From the NCBI GenBank assembly GCA_903927775.1, contig CAIYOE010000177.1, positions 1 through 11,160 of the forward strand: 11,160 nucleotides of DNA, given 5' to 3'. Every line of letters begins with the position of its first letter. Position 1 is the stretch's first letter. This document shows, one piece after another, positions 1-7,268 of the stretch. The notes beneath the pieces were generated by a model that saw nothing but the letters and a program-made list of their open reading frames with translations, was not told the DNA's origin and ran no database searches. The position numbers and the translations under genes were made by a program. The stretch comes from an uncultured Micrococcales bacterium. Its GTDB lineage: Bacteria > Actinomycetota > Actinomycetes > Actinomycetales > Microbacteriaceae.

Positions 1-639
1 ACACCGGTACCTTCGCCTTCGGCTACCTCGAATCCATCCATCGATGCCCCTGATTCGCTCTGGGTTGTAGTAGACAAAAAGCGACCGCTCAAGCCGGCCA
101 ACTGGGTTCCTAAGAACCTGGTGACCCCAAAATTCACCGATGGCGCCGGCGTGAATCCACGCGGAATCCAGCTGGCCAAGCCGGCTGGTAAGGCGATCAA
201 ACTAATGGCAACCGCCATGAAGGCAGCCGGAGCCGGAACCTTGGCCTTGGATAGCACATATCGCAGTTACAGCAGCCAGGTAGCCGTGCACGCCAAAGAT
301 GTGGCCGCCCTAGGGTTAGTGGCGGGAGAAAAACTGGCCGCCAGACCCGGCTTTTCCGAACACCAGACCGGCCTGGCCGCCGATGTCTCCGCGGTGAATC
401 AGGGCTGCGTTATTCAGGTTTGTTTTGCCAAGACCAAGGCCGGTAAGTGGTTGGCCGCCAACAGTTGGCAGTTCGGTTTCATTTTGCGATACCCCGATGG
501 CCGAACCGCAACCACGGGATACCAGTTCGAGCCGTGGCACTTTAGGTTCGTTGGCACCGAGTTGAGCACTCGGATGCATTTGAGCGGAATCACCGTTCTA
601 GAGGATGCCTTTGGGCTCCCGGCCGCGCCAAATTACTGA
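1..639 (+). CDS. VanY-type D-alanyl-D-alanine carboxypeptidase, 5' end missing
   Basis: This is the C-terminal 212 codons of a peptidase M15B (VanY) protein. Its reading frame is open from base 1, so the start and any signal peptide lie outside the window. These zinc enzymes remove the terminal D-Ala from peptidoglycan stem peptides outside the membrane. A Pro/Ser/Thr-rich linker comes first (about bases 1-50), then the SLWVVVDKKRPLKP entry motif typical of VanY. The zinc-site motif SEHQTGLAAD follows, with His at 361-363 and Asp at 382-384. The EPWHFRFV motif supplies the catalytic Glu (529-531) and third zinc ligand His (538-540), and a conserved TYRSYSSQ stretch lies upstream of the zinc site. 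A GTG at 121 could be mistaken for a start, but the homology clearly extends upstream of it. The gene ends 46 bp before the convergent pgm stop; I see no strong terminator hairpin there. Family assignment is firm; the substrate is inferred from the family. Confidence 0.9.
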   Translation, partial: TPVPSPSATSNPSIDAPDSLWVVVDKKRPLKPANWVPKNLVTPKFTDGAGVNPRGIQLAKPAGKAIKLMATAMKAAGAGTLALDSTYRSYSSQVAVHAKDVAALGLVAGEKLAARPGFSEHQTGLAADVSAVNQGCVIQVCFAKTKAGKWLAANSWQFGFILRYPDGRTATTGYQFEPWHFRFVGTELSTRMHLSGITVLEDAFGLPAAPNY

Positions 640-685
640 GCCAGTCCCAAAGCCACAGCAGCCCGCAGCTAAATCGGAAAAACCG

Positions 686-2308
686 CTATCCAAGCACTCC
701 GTCGACCAATGCCTTGGCCTCAATCTGAACTTGCTTGAGGTGCTCGGCACCCAAGAATGACTCACCGTAAATCTTGTAGACGTTCTCGGTTCCGCTTGGG
801 CGGGCCGCGAACCAGGCGCTCTTGGTACTCACCTTTAGACCACCCAGTGCCGCACCGTTTCCAGCCGCGTGGGTCTCGATCTTGGTGATTTCCTCGCCGG
901 CCAAGGCGCTCGCCGAAACGGCATCCGCGCTCAGTTTGCCCAGCTTGCTCTTTTGCTCAAGCGTTGCCGGAGCATCGATGCGTTCGTAGGCGGGTGCGCC
1001 AAATTTCTGGGTTAGGTCCTGGTAGTGCTGCGACGGCGACTTACCGGTGACCGCCTGGATTTCACTTGCAAGCAAAGCCAAAATCAGACCGTCTTTATCG
1101 GTGCTCCATGCCTTGCCGTCTAGGCGCAAGAACGATGCTCCTGCGGACTCCTCGCCGCCAAAACCAATGGTGCCGTCGATAAGCCCAGGCACGAACCACT
1201 TGAAACCAACCGGGACCTCAATCAATTTGCGTCCCAGTGCGCCTACCACGCGGTCGATAATTCCAGACGAAACCATGGTCTTGCCAACGGCGGCGGTTGG
1301 GCTCCAACCCGCACGATTGCGGTAAAGGTAATCGATGCTCACAGCCAAGAAGTGGTTCGGGTTCATGAGCCCGTGGTCGCTGGTCACAATTCCGTGGCGG
1401 TCGGCATCGGCATCGTTGCCGGTGCTGATATCAAAGTTGGATTTTCCCGCGATCAAGCTGGCCATGGCGAATGGGCTGCTGCAGTCCATACGGATTTTCT
1501 CGTCCCAGTCCAGGGTCATGAAACCAAACTGGAAGTCCACTTTTGGGTTGACCACGGTTAGCTTCAAACCGTAGGCATCCCTGATTGCGCCCCAGTAATC
1601 CACCGATGCTCCACCCATCGGGTCGGCTCCGATCGAGACTTTGGTGTCGCGAATCGCATCCATGTTTAGAACCTGACCCAGCTGCGAGACATAGTTGGTT
1701 CTAAAGTCGAACTTTGCTGCGGCAGGTGCTGCACGCTTTACATCTCGCAGTCCGCCCAAAATGATCTCGTTGGCACGAGCGGCAATCCAGTTGGTTGCGT
1801 CGCTGTCGGCTGGTCCGCCGTGGGGTGGGTTGTACTTGAAACCGCCGTCGGCAGGTGGGTTGTGGCTTGGGGTGATCACAAGGCCGTCGGCTAGGTCGGT
1901 CGCATTGCCGGCCTTGCCGAGGTTGTGGTTGATGATCGCTACCGAAACGGCCGGGGTGGGGGTGTAGCCATCGTTGCTGTCTACCAAAGTGGCAACGCCG
2001 TTACCGGCCAAAACCTCAAGTGCGGTTAGCTCCGCTGGTGCGCTAAGCGCGTGGGTGTCCTTGCCAACGTAAATTGGCCCGCCAATCTTCTGGCTGATTC
2101 GGTACTCCACAATCGCCTGTGTGATTGCGGCGATGTGGTCCTCGTTGAAAGATCCGTTGAGCGCAGTTCCCCGGTGACCGCTGGTGCCAAAGGCTACTTT
2201 TTGTTCCACCAGATTTACATCGGGGTGAATGGCGTAGTAATCCGCGATCAGCGCATCGATGTTGATTAGATCTGATTCTTGGGCTTTCTGGCCAGCGCGC
2301 ACACTCAT
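686..2308 (-). CDS. pgm: Phosphoglucomutase (alpha-D-glucose phosphate-specific)
   Basis: Interconverts glucose 1-phosphate and glucose 6-phosphate in the cytoplasm, linking glycolysis to the sugar-nucleotide precursors of cell-wall polymers and glycogen. The 540-aa length and start ([15 protein letters not shown]) fit the bacterial Pgm family. All four active-site elements are visible: the phosphoserine loop TPSHNP (Ser148), the metal loop DADADR (Asp299, 301, 303), the sugar-binding GEES (385-388), and the phosphate-binding RPSGTE (503-508). FGTSGHRG lies near residue 40. The frame stays open 20 codons further upstream, but that extension crosses the start of divergent pheA and does not look like Pgm, so I chose the ATG at 2308. 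There is no Shine-Dalgarno before this ATG; a weak -10 (CAAACT) sits 6 nt upstream. It is divergent from pheA (29 bp) and convergent with the VanY gene. It looks intact. Confidence 0.96.
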   Translation of the reverse strand: MSVRAGQKAQESDLINIDALIADYYAIHPDVNLVEQKVAFGTSGHRGTALNGSFNEDHIAAITQAIVEYRISQKIGGPIYVGKDTHALSAPAELTALEVLAGNGVATLVDSNDGYTPTPAVSVAIINHNLGKAGNATDLADGLVITPSHNPPADGGFKYNPPHGGPADSDATNWIAARANEIILGGLRDVKRAAPAAAKFDFRTNYVSQLGQVLNMDAIRDTKVSIGADPMGGASVDYWGAIRDAYGLKLTVVNPKVDFQFGFMTLDWDEKIRMDCSSPFAMASLIAGKSNFDISTGNDADADRHGIVTSDHGLMNPNHFLAVSIDYLYRNRAGWSPTAAVGKTMVSSGIIDRVVGALGRKLIEVPVGFKWFVPGLIDGTIGFGGEESAGASFLRLDGKAWSTDKDGLILALLASEIQAVTGKSPSQHYQDLTQKFGAPAYERIDAPATLEQKSKLGKLSADAVSASALAGEEITKIETHAAGNGAALGGLKVSTKSAWFAARPSGTENVYKIYGESFLGAEHLKQVQIEAKALVDGVLG

Positions 2309-2314
2309 ATAAGC

Positions 2315-2320
2315 AGTTTG
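2315..2320 (-). promoter_or_regulatory. Possible -10 of a leaderless pgm transcript
   Basis: On the minus strand CAAACT ends exactly 6 nt before the pgm ATG, the spacing seen at the other unit-heading genes here. It keeps the key A and final T of TANNNT but lacks the first T, so it is the weakest member of the set. No -35 was recognised. Confidence 0.4.
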
Positions 2321-2325
2321 GCAGT

Positions 2326-2331
2326 TAACCT
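2326..2331 (+). promoter_or_regulatory. -10 element of a leaderless pheA transcript
   Basis: TAACCT fits the TANNNT -10 core and ends 6 nt before the pheA ATG, so transcription would start at or next to the A of the start codon. The GAGG at 2333-2336 is only 1 nt from the ATG, too close to act as a Shine-Dalgarno. No clear -35 is visible. Confidence 0.6.
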
Positions 2332-2337
2332 TGAGGT

Positions 2338-3303
2338 ATGTCATCCAATGTTGGTAACGCTTCGGCAAATAGCGACACCGGTTCCCAGGTCTTCGCGTAT
2401 CTTGGTCCGGTTGGAACCTTTACCGAGCTTGCTTTGGCCCAGGTCCCTGAGGCCAAGGGAGCGATTTGGCGTCCGGTGGTCAGCGTGGCAGATGCTCTAA
2501 ATGCGGTCATTAACGGGACCGCACACCGTGCCATTGTGGCCGTGGAATCCAGCATCGATGGTGGCGTTAGCGCAACTTTAGACGCGCTTGCGAACATCGA
2601 TGGCCTACGAATTTTCGGCGAGTATTTGGTGCCGGTGAACTTCAACCTGGTGGCCCGCCCGGGAATCAAGCTAGCCGACGTAAAGACCATTGCCGCTCAT
2701 CCGGTGGCTTATTCGCAGGTTCGCGGTTGGTTGAATGCCAATCTGCCGGGGCACCTCCAGTTGCAGGCCACCTCTAACGCTGCCGCTGCGGCAGACCTGC
2801 TTTCCAGCGATGTCGCCGACGCGGCGGTTTCCACCACGCACATCACCGATCACTATCCCGTAGAGGTCTTGGCCACAAACATTGCCGATAACCCGAATGC
2901 CCAGACCCGCTTCTTGCAGGTCGGTTTGCCCGGGGCACAACCTGCGCCAACGGGAGCCGACAAGACCAGCATCATTGTTGAACTGCCAACCGACCGCCCG
3001 GGAACGCTGCTAGAGATGCTGGAGCAGTTTGCGGTTCGCGGAGTCAACCTCAGTCGAATCGAGAGTCGTCCGATAGGCGATCGCCTGGGTCGGTATCGTT
3101 TCAACATCGATGCCGAAGGGCACGTGCAGGACCAAGCTATTGGCGAGGCCCTGAGCGGCCTGCACCGCTTCAGCCCAAACGTGATTTTCTTGGGTTCGTA
3201 TCCGCGAGCCGATCATATTCAGACTCAGCCCGAGGGCAACAACTCGAACACTCAGTTTGCCGATTCAGCCGCCTGGCTAGAGGGTTTGCGCAACGGGCAC
3301 TAA
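2338..3303 (+). CDS. pheA: Prephenate dehydratase with ACT domain
   Basis: Converts prephenate to phenylpyruvate, the committed step to phenylalanine. This 321-aa monofunctional form has no chorismate mutase domain. The dehydratase domain spans about residues 18-197: GPVGTFTE (23-30), [10 protein letters not shown] (68-77) and the catalytic TRF motif (190-192). The ACT domain covers about 208-290, with RPGTLLEML and the ESRP signature (242-245), which binds phenylalanine in this family, so feedback inhibition by Phe is expected. The usual ENS of the ENSxxG motif reads ESS here. A short Ser/Asn-rich N-terminus and a 30-residue Asn/Gln-rich tail flank the domains. The ATG at 2338 is supported by the leaderless -10 and by divergence from pgm. 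The stop codon overlaps the stop of the convergent lipid kinase by 4 bp. Confidence 0.95.
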   Translation: MSSNVGNASANSDTGSQVFAYLGPVGTFTELALAQVPEAKGAIWRPVVSVADALNAVINGTAHRAIVAVESSIDGGVSATLDALANIDGLRIFGEYLVPVNFNLVARPGIKLADVKTIAAHPVAYSQVRGWLNANLPGHLQLQATSNAAAAADLLSSDVADAAVSTTHITDHYPVEVLATNIADNPNAQTRFLQVGLPGAQPAPTGADKTSIIVELPTDRPGTLLEMLEQFAVRGVNLSRIESRPIGDRLGRYRFNIDAEGHVQDQAIGEALSGLHRFSPNVIFLGSYPRADHIQTQPEGNNSNTQFADSAAWLEGLRNGH

Positions 3304-4286
3304 ACCCGAACCTTCACGGCCAAGGGTAAGACTTGAAACACCGCCATCTGAACCTGCCCGAACGGGTCGCCGTCTAATTGGATGTTCACCGCGCGTTCTG
3401 AACTGACTGCAACCTTGGCACCACGAAGGTTTTCTAGGGTTTTCACGTTCGCGGTTTGGCTCATGATTTTGCGCCACCCAACCACTCGTTTGACCAACCA
3501 GTTAATCCACGTCACGCGATTCCAGAACTCGATCCAGTTCCAGATTCGACGTGGTCCCACCGCAGCGAGGTCCAGAACCCCATCATCGATGCGGGCATCT
3601 GGCATGAGGTTTATGTTTCCTGGTAGAAATCCGCAATTTCCGACAATCAGTGAATGCAGCTTGAGGTTCCTAGGCTCCTGGTCGTTCACGCTCACGGCTA
3701 GCCGTTCAAACGTTACCGGCAGAGATCGTAGGCCGCCATCGATGTAAGCCACCCATCCGATGCGGCGCTTGAGCCAGTTGTTGGTGTTGGCAAAAATCTT
3801 GGCGTCCAGGCCTAATCCAGCCATCACACCAAAAACGTGGGTTTCGTTTGGTCGGTCGCCTCCAAACGTCATCGTGACTTGACCGACATCGATGGGCCGG
3901 TCTTTACCAGAGACAGCGATGGCGACTGCGCGGCCGAGGTTTCCGAGAGGAAGGCGCAAGTTTCGAGCCAAAACGTTTCCGGTACCCAAAGGTACGATCC
4001 CCAGGCTGGGTGTGGGCCTAACGGATGGGGTTTTTTGATTCGATAAAAAGTGGTTTGCAAGCACATGGATCACCGGGCGAATGGTGCCGTCGCCTCCGGC
4101 AACAATAATCAGCTCGGCTCCCGAGGCGATTGCGTCAGCTGCCTCCTGCGCACCGGGTGAACCCGATTTAGTTGGGTAATAGGCGGCTGGTGGTAGCTGT
4201 TTTTTGGCTAGGGCGGAGTCGACAGCCCGCTCAAGGCGGGACTTATCCACCTTTTGCGGGTAGAAGATCACGGCTACCTTGCTCAC
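3300..4286 (-). CDS. Diacylglycerol/sphingosine kinase-family lipid kinase
   Basis: A 328-aa member of the DAGK catalytic family (DagK/YegS/BmrU-like). These enzymes transfer phosphate from ATP to diacylglycerol or related membrane lipids, recycling them to phosphatidate or feeding lipid synthesis at the inner face of the membrane. Visible motifs are the nucleotide-binding GGDGT (64-68), PLGTGNVLARNL (99-110), the second-domain MPDARIDDGVLDL (228-240) and the C-terminal QLDGDPFG (303-310) that closes the fold. A Trp-rich basic segment (248-273) could touch the membrane. The start is GTG at 4286, giving MSKVAVIFYP, the usual N-terminus; it has no Shine-Dalgarno but has TAGTCT 6 nt upstream. 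It ends tail to tail with pheA, overlapping by 4 bp, and is divergent from the TA module. The exact lipid substrate cannot be read from sequence. Confidence 0.9.
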   Translation of the reverse strand: MSKVAVIFYPQKVDKSRLERAVDSALAKKQLPPAAYYPTKSGSPGAQEAADAIASGAELIIVAGGDGTIRPVIHVLANHFLSNQKTPSVRPTPSLGIVPLGTGNVLARNLRLPLGNLGRAVAIAVSGKDRPIDVGQVTMTFGGDRPNETHVFGVMAGLGLDAKIFANTNNWLKRRIGWVAYIDGGLRSLPVTFERLAVSVNDQEPRNLKLHSLIVGNCGFLPGNINLMPDARIDDGVLDLAAVGPRRIWNWIEFWNRVTWINWLVKRVVGWRKIMSQTANVKTLENLRGAKVAVSSERAVNIQLDGDPFGQVQMAVFQVLPLAVKVRV

Positions 4287-4292
4287 GAGTTC

Positions 4293-4298
4293 AGACTA
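4293..4298 (-). promoter_or_regulatory. -10 element of a leaderless lipid-kinase transcript
   Basis: On the minus strand TAGTCT ends 6 nt (GAACTC) before the GTG start of the lipid kinase. The hexamer and spacing are the same as upstream of serS. No Shine-Dalgarno or consensus -35 is present. Confidence 0.6.
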
Positions 4299-4320
4299 AC
4301 AAGGAACCGCCAAAAGTCCC

Positions 4321-4350
4321 TTGACAAGAATGTGGTATCAATTTGATACT
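4321..4350 (+). promoter_or_regulatory. Promoter of the toxin-antitoxin operon
   Basis: A perfect consensus -35, TTGACA (4321-4326), is followed after 18 bp by the -10-like GATACT (4345-4350), which ends 6 nt before the ATG at 4357. This is the only consensus -35 seen among the promoters of the window. Its -10 half lies within the inverted repeat at 4335-4349, so a bound repressor would block it. Confidence 0.65.
4335..4349 (+). promoter_or_regulatory. Probable operator of the TA module (inverted repeat)
   Basis: GTATCAA-T-TTGATAC is a perfect 7-bp inverted repeat with a 1-nt centre, lying between the -35 and the start codon and covering most of the -10. Ribbon-helix-helix antitoxins usually bind such short palindromes in their own promoter as dimers, alone or with the toxin. 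The repeat is seen directly; its role as operator is inferred from position and family. Confidence 0.65.
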
Positions 4351-4356
4351 AAAGGT

Positions 4357-4563
4357 ATGGCTATGACACTCAGACTAGAAGCAGAACAAGACAAGCAGCT
4401 CGCCCAGGTTGCCGAACACCTAGGTATTTCTAAACAGCAGGCAGTGGCGCTCGCCGTAGAGCGCTTCTTGGAGTTGGAATGGCAGCGGGCGGTTGGGCGC
4501 CAGGTAATTGACCTAGTTATGACGCGCGACAAAGAGCTTATGGAGAGATTGGCGGATGCCTAG
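4357..4563 (+). CDS. Ribbon-helix-helix (CopG-like) antitoxin
   Basis: A 68-aa protein, MAMTLRLEAEQDKQLAQVAEH..., with the layout of a ribbon-helix-helix DNA-binding protein: a short beta strand (MTLRLE), a first helix (about 10-19), a turn (LGISKQ) and a second helix (about 25-40). A charged C-terminal helix (about 45-68) would be the part that blocks the toxin. It should neutralise the Doc toxin encoded next and repress their common promoter. Two ATGs are possible: 4357, placed 6 nt after the -10 (leaderless), or 4363, with AAAGG at 4351-4355 and 7-nt spacing; they differ by two residues. A TTG further upstream at 4321 is part of the -35 and is rejected. The gene overlaps the toxin by 8 bp, the usual sign of translational coupling. 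Pairing with Doc is by context. Confidence 0.8.
   Translation: MAMTLRLEAEQDKQLAQVAEHLGISKQQAVALAVERFLELEWQRAVGRQVIDLVMTRDKELMERLADA
4542..4547 (+). promoter_or_regulatory. Ribosome binding site of the Doc toxin
   Basis: GGAGAG inside the antitoxin gene lies 8 nt before the toxin ATG at 4556. It fixes that start and makes toxin translation follow antitoxin translation. Confidence 0.6.
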
Positions 4564-4930
4564 CCCTCACTATTTGCTTACCGACGCACTTGCCGAGGTT
4601 TTGATTTCTCAGGGTTTCATGATTAAGGATTCGGGTCTCCTGGACTCGGCAGTTAATCGACCAAGAGCTTCGGTTTTCGGCACCGATGCGTATGCGACTC
4701 TGGAACTCAAAGCCGCCGCGATGACGCAGTCGATCATCAAAAATCACCCGATGATCGACGGCAACAAGCGGTCGGCTTGGATCGCCCTCAATTACTTTCT
4801 TGTCCTCAATGGCTCCACTCTGGCCGTTTCGCAGGAGCAAGCATTTGATTTTGTGATCGGGGTGGCAACCGATTTGCTTTCGCTAGAAGACATGGCTTCA
4901 TGGATTTCCGCTCATAGAGTAAGCCTGTGA
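4556..4930 (+). CDS. doc: Doc-family (Fic fold) toxin
   Basis: A 124-aa death-on-curing toxin, the usual family length. The key motif HPMIDGNKR (64-72) matches the Doc form of the Fic motif, with Lys (K71) where AMP-transferring Fic proteins have a second Gly. In phage P1 Doc this change goes with phosphorylation of elongation factor EF-Tu, which stops translation; the same target is inferred here, not shown. The upstream KDSGLLDSAVNRPRAS (24-39) is also typical of Doc. One deviation is Met66, where most family members have Phe; His64, Asp68, Asn70, Lys71 and Arg72 are retained, so the protein should be active. It overlaps its RHH antitoxin by 8 bp and ends 37 bp before serS. P1 Doc is paired with a Phd-fold antitoxin, so the RHH partner is a variant pairing. 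Confidence 0.88.
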   Translation: MPSPHYLLTDALAEVLISQGFMIKDSGLLDSAVNRPRASVFGTDAYATLELKAAAMTQSIIKNHPMIDGNKRSAWIALNYFLVLNGSTLAVSQEQAFDFVIGVATDLLSLEDMASWISAHRVSL

Positions 4931-4955
4931 GCCCGCAACCCAGGGCAGGCAAAGG

Positions 4956-4961
4956 TAGTCT
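4956..4961 (+). promoter_or_regulatory. -10 element of a leaderless serS transcript
   Basis: TAGTCT ends 6 nt before the GTG start of serS. The purine run AAAAGG directly touches the GTG and cannot serve as a Shine-Dalgarno, which also favours leaderless initiation. This promoter would make serS independent of the TA operon upstream. Confidence 0.6.
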
Positions 4962-4967
4962 TAAAAG

Positions 4968-6248
4968 GTGATTGACCTAAACCTGCTTCGTGAAAATCCA
5001 GAGGCCATCAGAGCAAGTCAGCGTTCGCGCGGCGCCAGCGTAGAGCTGGTTGATCTGGCCATTTCTGCTGACACTGCTTGGCGCCAGAGCCTAGGAGCCT
5101 TCGAGTCGCTTCGCGCCGAACAAAACGCCTTCAGCAAGCAGGTGGCCGCAGCGCCTAAAGACCAAAAGCAGGCACTGGTTGCGCAGGCGCAGGAGCTTTC
5201 CGCTCGTGTGAAGGCTGCCGATGCAGCAGCGGTTGCCGCCCAGCAGGAACTAGACACTCTGGTTTGGAAGATCGAGAACGTTGTCCTCGAAGACGTGCCG
5301 GTGGGTGGCGAAGACGACTTCAAATTGGTCAAAGAGGTAGGCAGCAAGCCGGTTTTCGACTTTGAGCCACGCGACCACCAAGAACTTGGCGAGCTACTAG
5401 ACATAATCGACATCACCCGTGGAACCAAAATTGCGGGAAGCCGCTTTTACTTTCTGAAGGGCATGGGAGCCCGCCTTGAGATCGCCATGATGAACATGGC
5501 GCTAGACCAAGCAGCCGCTGCAGGATTCACCGCCTTGATTACCCCGACCCTGGTGCGCCCAGAGGTCATGGCCGGCACCGGGTTCCTGGGGGAGCACGCC
5601 GACGAAATCTACTACCTACCGGCAGACGACCTGTACCTAACCGGTACCAGCGAAGTTGCCCTTGCGGGCTACCACCGCGATGAAATTATCGACCTAGAAG
5701 ACGGCATGCTTCGTTACGCCGGCTGGAGCACCTGCTATCGCCGCGAAGCCGGTTCAGCCGGCAAGGATACCCGCGGTATTTTGCGAGTGCACCAGTTCAA
5801 CAAGCTAGAGATGTTTGTTTACGCCAAGCCAGAAGACGCCGACGCCGAGCACCAGCGCCTGTTGGCTTGGCAGGAGCAGATGCTGCAAAAGTGCGAGCTT
5901 CCGTACCGAGTGATTTACACCGCAGCCGGAGACCTAGGTTCCTCGGCAGCCGCCAAGTACGACGCCGAGGCTTGGGTGCCAACCCAGGACGCCTTCCGCG
6001 AGTTGACGTCAACCTCTAACTGCACCACGTTCCAAGCCAGACGCCTTAATGTTCGTTACCGCAAGGAAGACGGCAAGACTGCTCCGGTTGCAACCCTAAA
6101 TGGCACCTTGGCTACCACTCGCTGGTTGGTCGCCATACTGGAAAACCACCAGCAAGCCGACGGCTCGGTGCGAATCCCAGAGGCGCTTCGCCCATACCTG
6201 GGTGGCCAGGAATTCATCACCCCAAAACCAGCCAAGGCCGGAGCTTAA
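4968..6248 (+). CDS. serS: Seryl-tRNA synthetase
   Basis: Class II aminoacyl-tRNA synthetase that charges tRNA-Ser with serine in the cytoplasm; 426 aa, full length for the bacterial form. The N-terminal part (about 30-105) is the long antiparallel coiled-coil arm that grips the long variable arm of tRNA-Ser, seen as an Ala/Gln/Lys/Glu-rich helical stretch. The catalytic core has TGTSEVAL (about 225), motif 2 with [16 protein letters not shown] (about 253-269) and motif 3 with the conserved Arg in [14 protein letters not shown] (about 379-392). Motif 3 departs from the E. coli-type wording but resembles actinobacterial enzymes. The start is GTG, giving the standard [12 protein letters not shown]. 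It is followed after 3 nt by the HAD gene and then by tRNA-Ser(UGA), one of its substrates. Confidence 0.97.
   Translation: MIDLNLLRENPEAIRASQRSRGASVELVDLAISADTAWRQSLGAFESLRAEQNAFSKQVAAAPKDQKQALVAQAQELSARVKAADAAAVAAQQELDTLVWKIENVVLEDVPVGGEDDFKLVKEVGSKPVFDFEPRDHQELGELLDIIDITRGTKIAGSRFYFLKGMGARLEIAMMNMALDQAAAAGFTALITPTLVRPEVMAGTGFLGEHADEIYYLPADDLYLTGTSEVALAGYHRDEIIDLEDGMLRYAGWSTCYRREAGSAGKDTRGILRVHQFNKLEMFVYAKPEDADAEHQRLLAWQEQMLQKCELPYRVIYTAAGDLGSSAAAKYDAEAWVPTQDAFRELTSTSNCTTFQARRLNVRYRKEDGKTAPVATLNGTLATTRWLVAILENHQQADGSVRIPEALRPYLGGQEFITPKPAKAGA
6240..6243 (+). promoter_or_regulatory. Ribosome binding site deciding the HAD gene's TTG start
   Basis: GGAG at the very end of serS lies 8 nt before the TTG at 6252. 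It supports that rare start codon over the in-frame GTG at 6279, which has neither a Shine-Dalgarno nor a -10. Confidence 0.5.
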
Positions 6249-6251
6249 CTT

Positions 6252-7124
6252 TTGCTTTCTTCAGATCTAAACAGCCCGGTGGTTACCGGAGATCAGCGCT
6301 GGCTAATCGCGCTTGACATCGATGGCACCTTGGTTCACGACGACGGATTTTTGTCGCCAGAGGTTGCCAAGGAGGTCCGCCGAGTCCGTGCCTTGGGCCA
6401 TGAAATCGTGGTTTCCACCGGCCGCTCGGCAGCAAATGCGATACCGGTTGTTCGCGACCTGGGAATCGACTTTGGCCACTCGGTTTGTTCCAACGGAGCT
6501 GTGACGGTTCTGGTTGATCCTGCCGACGAACGCGGCTTTAGACCAACCGAGGTAATCACCTTTGATCCAAGAGACGTGTTGCTTCAGCTAACCGAAAAGC
6601 TCCCGAATGCACACTTTGCCGTGGAAGACGTAGATGGAACATACCGATTCCACAAGCCGTTTCCAAGTTATGCACTGGGAGACAAAAACTTCGAGACTCC
6701 GTTAGAGGAGCTCATGCAGCACCCGGTAAGCCGGGTTGTGGTCTTGTCTCCTGAACACGACGTAGACGATTTCCTGAGGGTCATTGGAACCGTGGGATTG
6801 CATTCGGTCACCTACGCAATCGGCTATACCGCCTGGTTGGACATCAGCCCGAACGGTGTAACAAAAGGTAGCGCTCTAGAGAAGTTGCGCGTGCTTCACG
6901 GGATTAACCCCGCTCAGGTCATCGCCGTTGGCGACGGCCGCAACGATATTCCAATGTTTGAGTGGGCAAAGGCCGGTGGAGGTTTGGCGTTTGCCATGGG
7001 GCAGGCAGCCGATGAAACCAAAGCCGTGGCCACCGAGATCACCTCGAGCGTGGAAGACGACGGCGTTGCCAGGGTTCTCGCAGGTTTTGAAGGCATTCTA
7101 TTCAGCAGAGGTCTCAGCAACTAA
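6252..7124 (+). CDS. Cof-type HAD-superfamily hydrolase
   Basis: A 290-aa haloacid-dehalogenase phosphatase of the Cof/IIB branch, which typically removes phosphate from small sugar phosphates or cofactors; the substrate cannot be told from sequence. Motif I is DIDGT (22-26, nucleophile Asp22), motif II is STGR (56-59), motif III is Lys205 in TKGSALEKL, and motif IV is GDGRNDIPM (227-235) with the metal-binding Asp228 and Asp232. The cap domain lies between motifs II and III (about 85-195), as in type IIB. The predicted start is TTG, 3 nt after the serS stop and with GGAG 8 nt upstream, so it is probably co-transcribed and coupled with serS. GTG at 6279 would be an alternative start nine codons later and would keep all motifs. 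The stop codon forms the first three bases of a -10-like TAAACT upstream of the tRNA. Confidence 0.88.
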   Translation: MLSSDLNSPVVTGDQRWLIALDIDGTLVHDDGFLSPEVAKEVRRVRALGHEIVVSTGRSAANAIPVVRDLGIDFGHSVCSNGAVTVLVDPADERGFRPTEVITFDPRDVLLQLTEKLPNAHFAVEDVDGTYRFHKPFPSYALGDKNFETPLEELMQHPVSRVVVLSPEHDVDDFLRVIGTVGLHSVTYAIGYTAWLDISPNGVTKGSALEKLRVLHGINPAQVIAVGDGRNDIPMFEWAKAGGGLAFAMGQAADETKAVATEITSSVEDDGVARVLAGFEGILFSRGLSN

Positions 7125-7127
7125 ACT
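7122..7127 (+). promoter_or_regulatory. Possible -10 of the tRNA-Ser gene
   Basis: TAAACT, the same hexamer as the pyrE -10, ends 7 nt before the mature 5' end of the tRNA and uses the HAD stop codon as its first three bases. If used, transcription would start at or within a base or two of the mature tRNA end. No -35 is recognised, and read-through from serS-HAD is an alternative. Confidence 0.4.
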
Positions 7128-7134
7128 TATCTGC

Positions 7135-7222
7135 GGAGGTCTGTCCGAGCGGCCGATGGAGCTGGTCTTGAAAACCAGTGAACAGCAATGTTTCGTGGGT
7201 TCGAATCCCACGGCCTCCGCCA
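7135..7222 (+). tRNA. tRNA-Ser(UGA): tRNA-Ser, anticodon UGA
   Basis: An 88-nt tRNA of the long-variable-arm class that reads UCA and probably other UCN serine codons. The acceptor stem pairs GGAGGTC (7135-7141) with GGCCTCC (7212-7218), including one G-U pair. The anticodon stem CTGGT/ACCAG (7162-7166/7174-7178) encloses loop CTTGAAA, so the anticodon is TGA at 7169-7171. A long variable arm follows, as expected for serine, then a T-arm with GTGGG-TTCGAAT-CCCAC. The discriminator is G7219 and the CCA end is encoded (7220-7222). It lies just after serS and the HAD gene, beside the synthetase that charges it. A run of six T (7224-7229) follows, without its own hairpin. Confidence 0.97.
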
Positions 7223-7268
7223 GTTTTTTGCCACGATGACGAGGTTTCCGAACCTTTTCTTAGAAAGT

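Noticed and set aside
640..685. A terminator between the VanY gene and pgm
   Set aside because: Only a 3-bp stem (CGG-AAAAA-CCG) and loose GC pairing are visible; not convincing.
2309..2368. A longer pgm starting at 2368
   Set aside because: The extra 20 codons lie over the pheA start and do not resemble Pgm; the protein from 2308 matches the family in length and N-terminus.
7223..7230. The T6 run after tRNA-Ser as an intrinsic terminator
   Set aside because: No separate GC-rich hairpin precedes it; only the mature tRNA itself does. The evidence is too weak to call.
7188..7268. Upstream starts for the LCP gene at ATG 7188 or 7236
   Set aside because: ATG 7188 lies inside the tRNA. ATG 7236 would add 11 residues and has neither a Shine-Dalgarno nor a -10 at the right place. 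ATG 7269 gives a natural basic N-terminus before the membrane segment.
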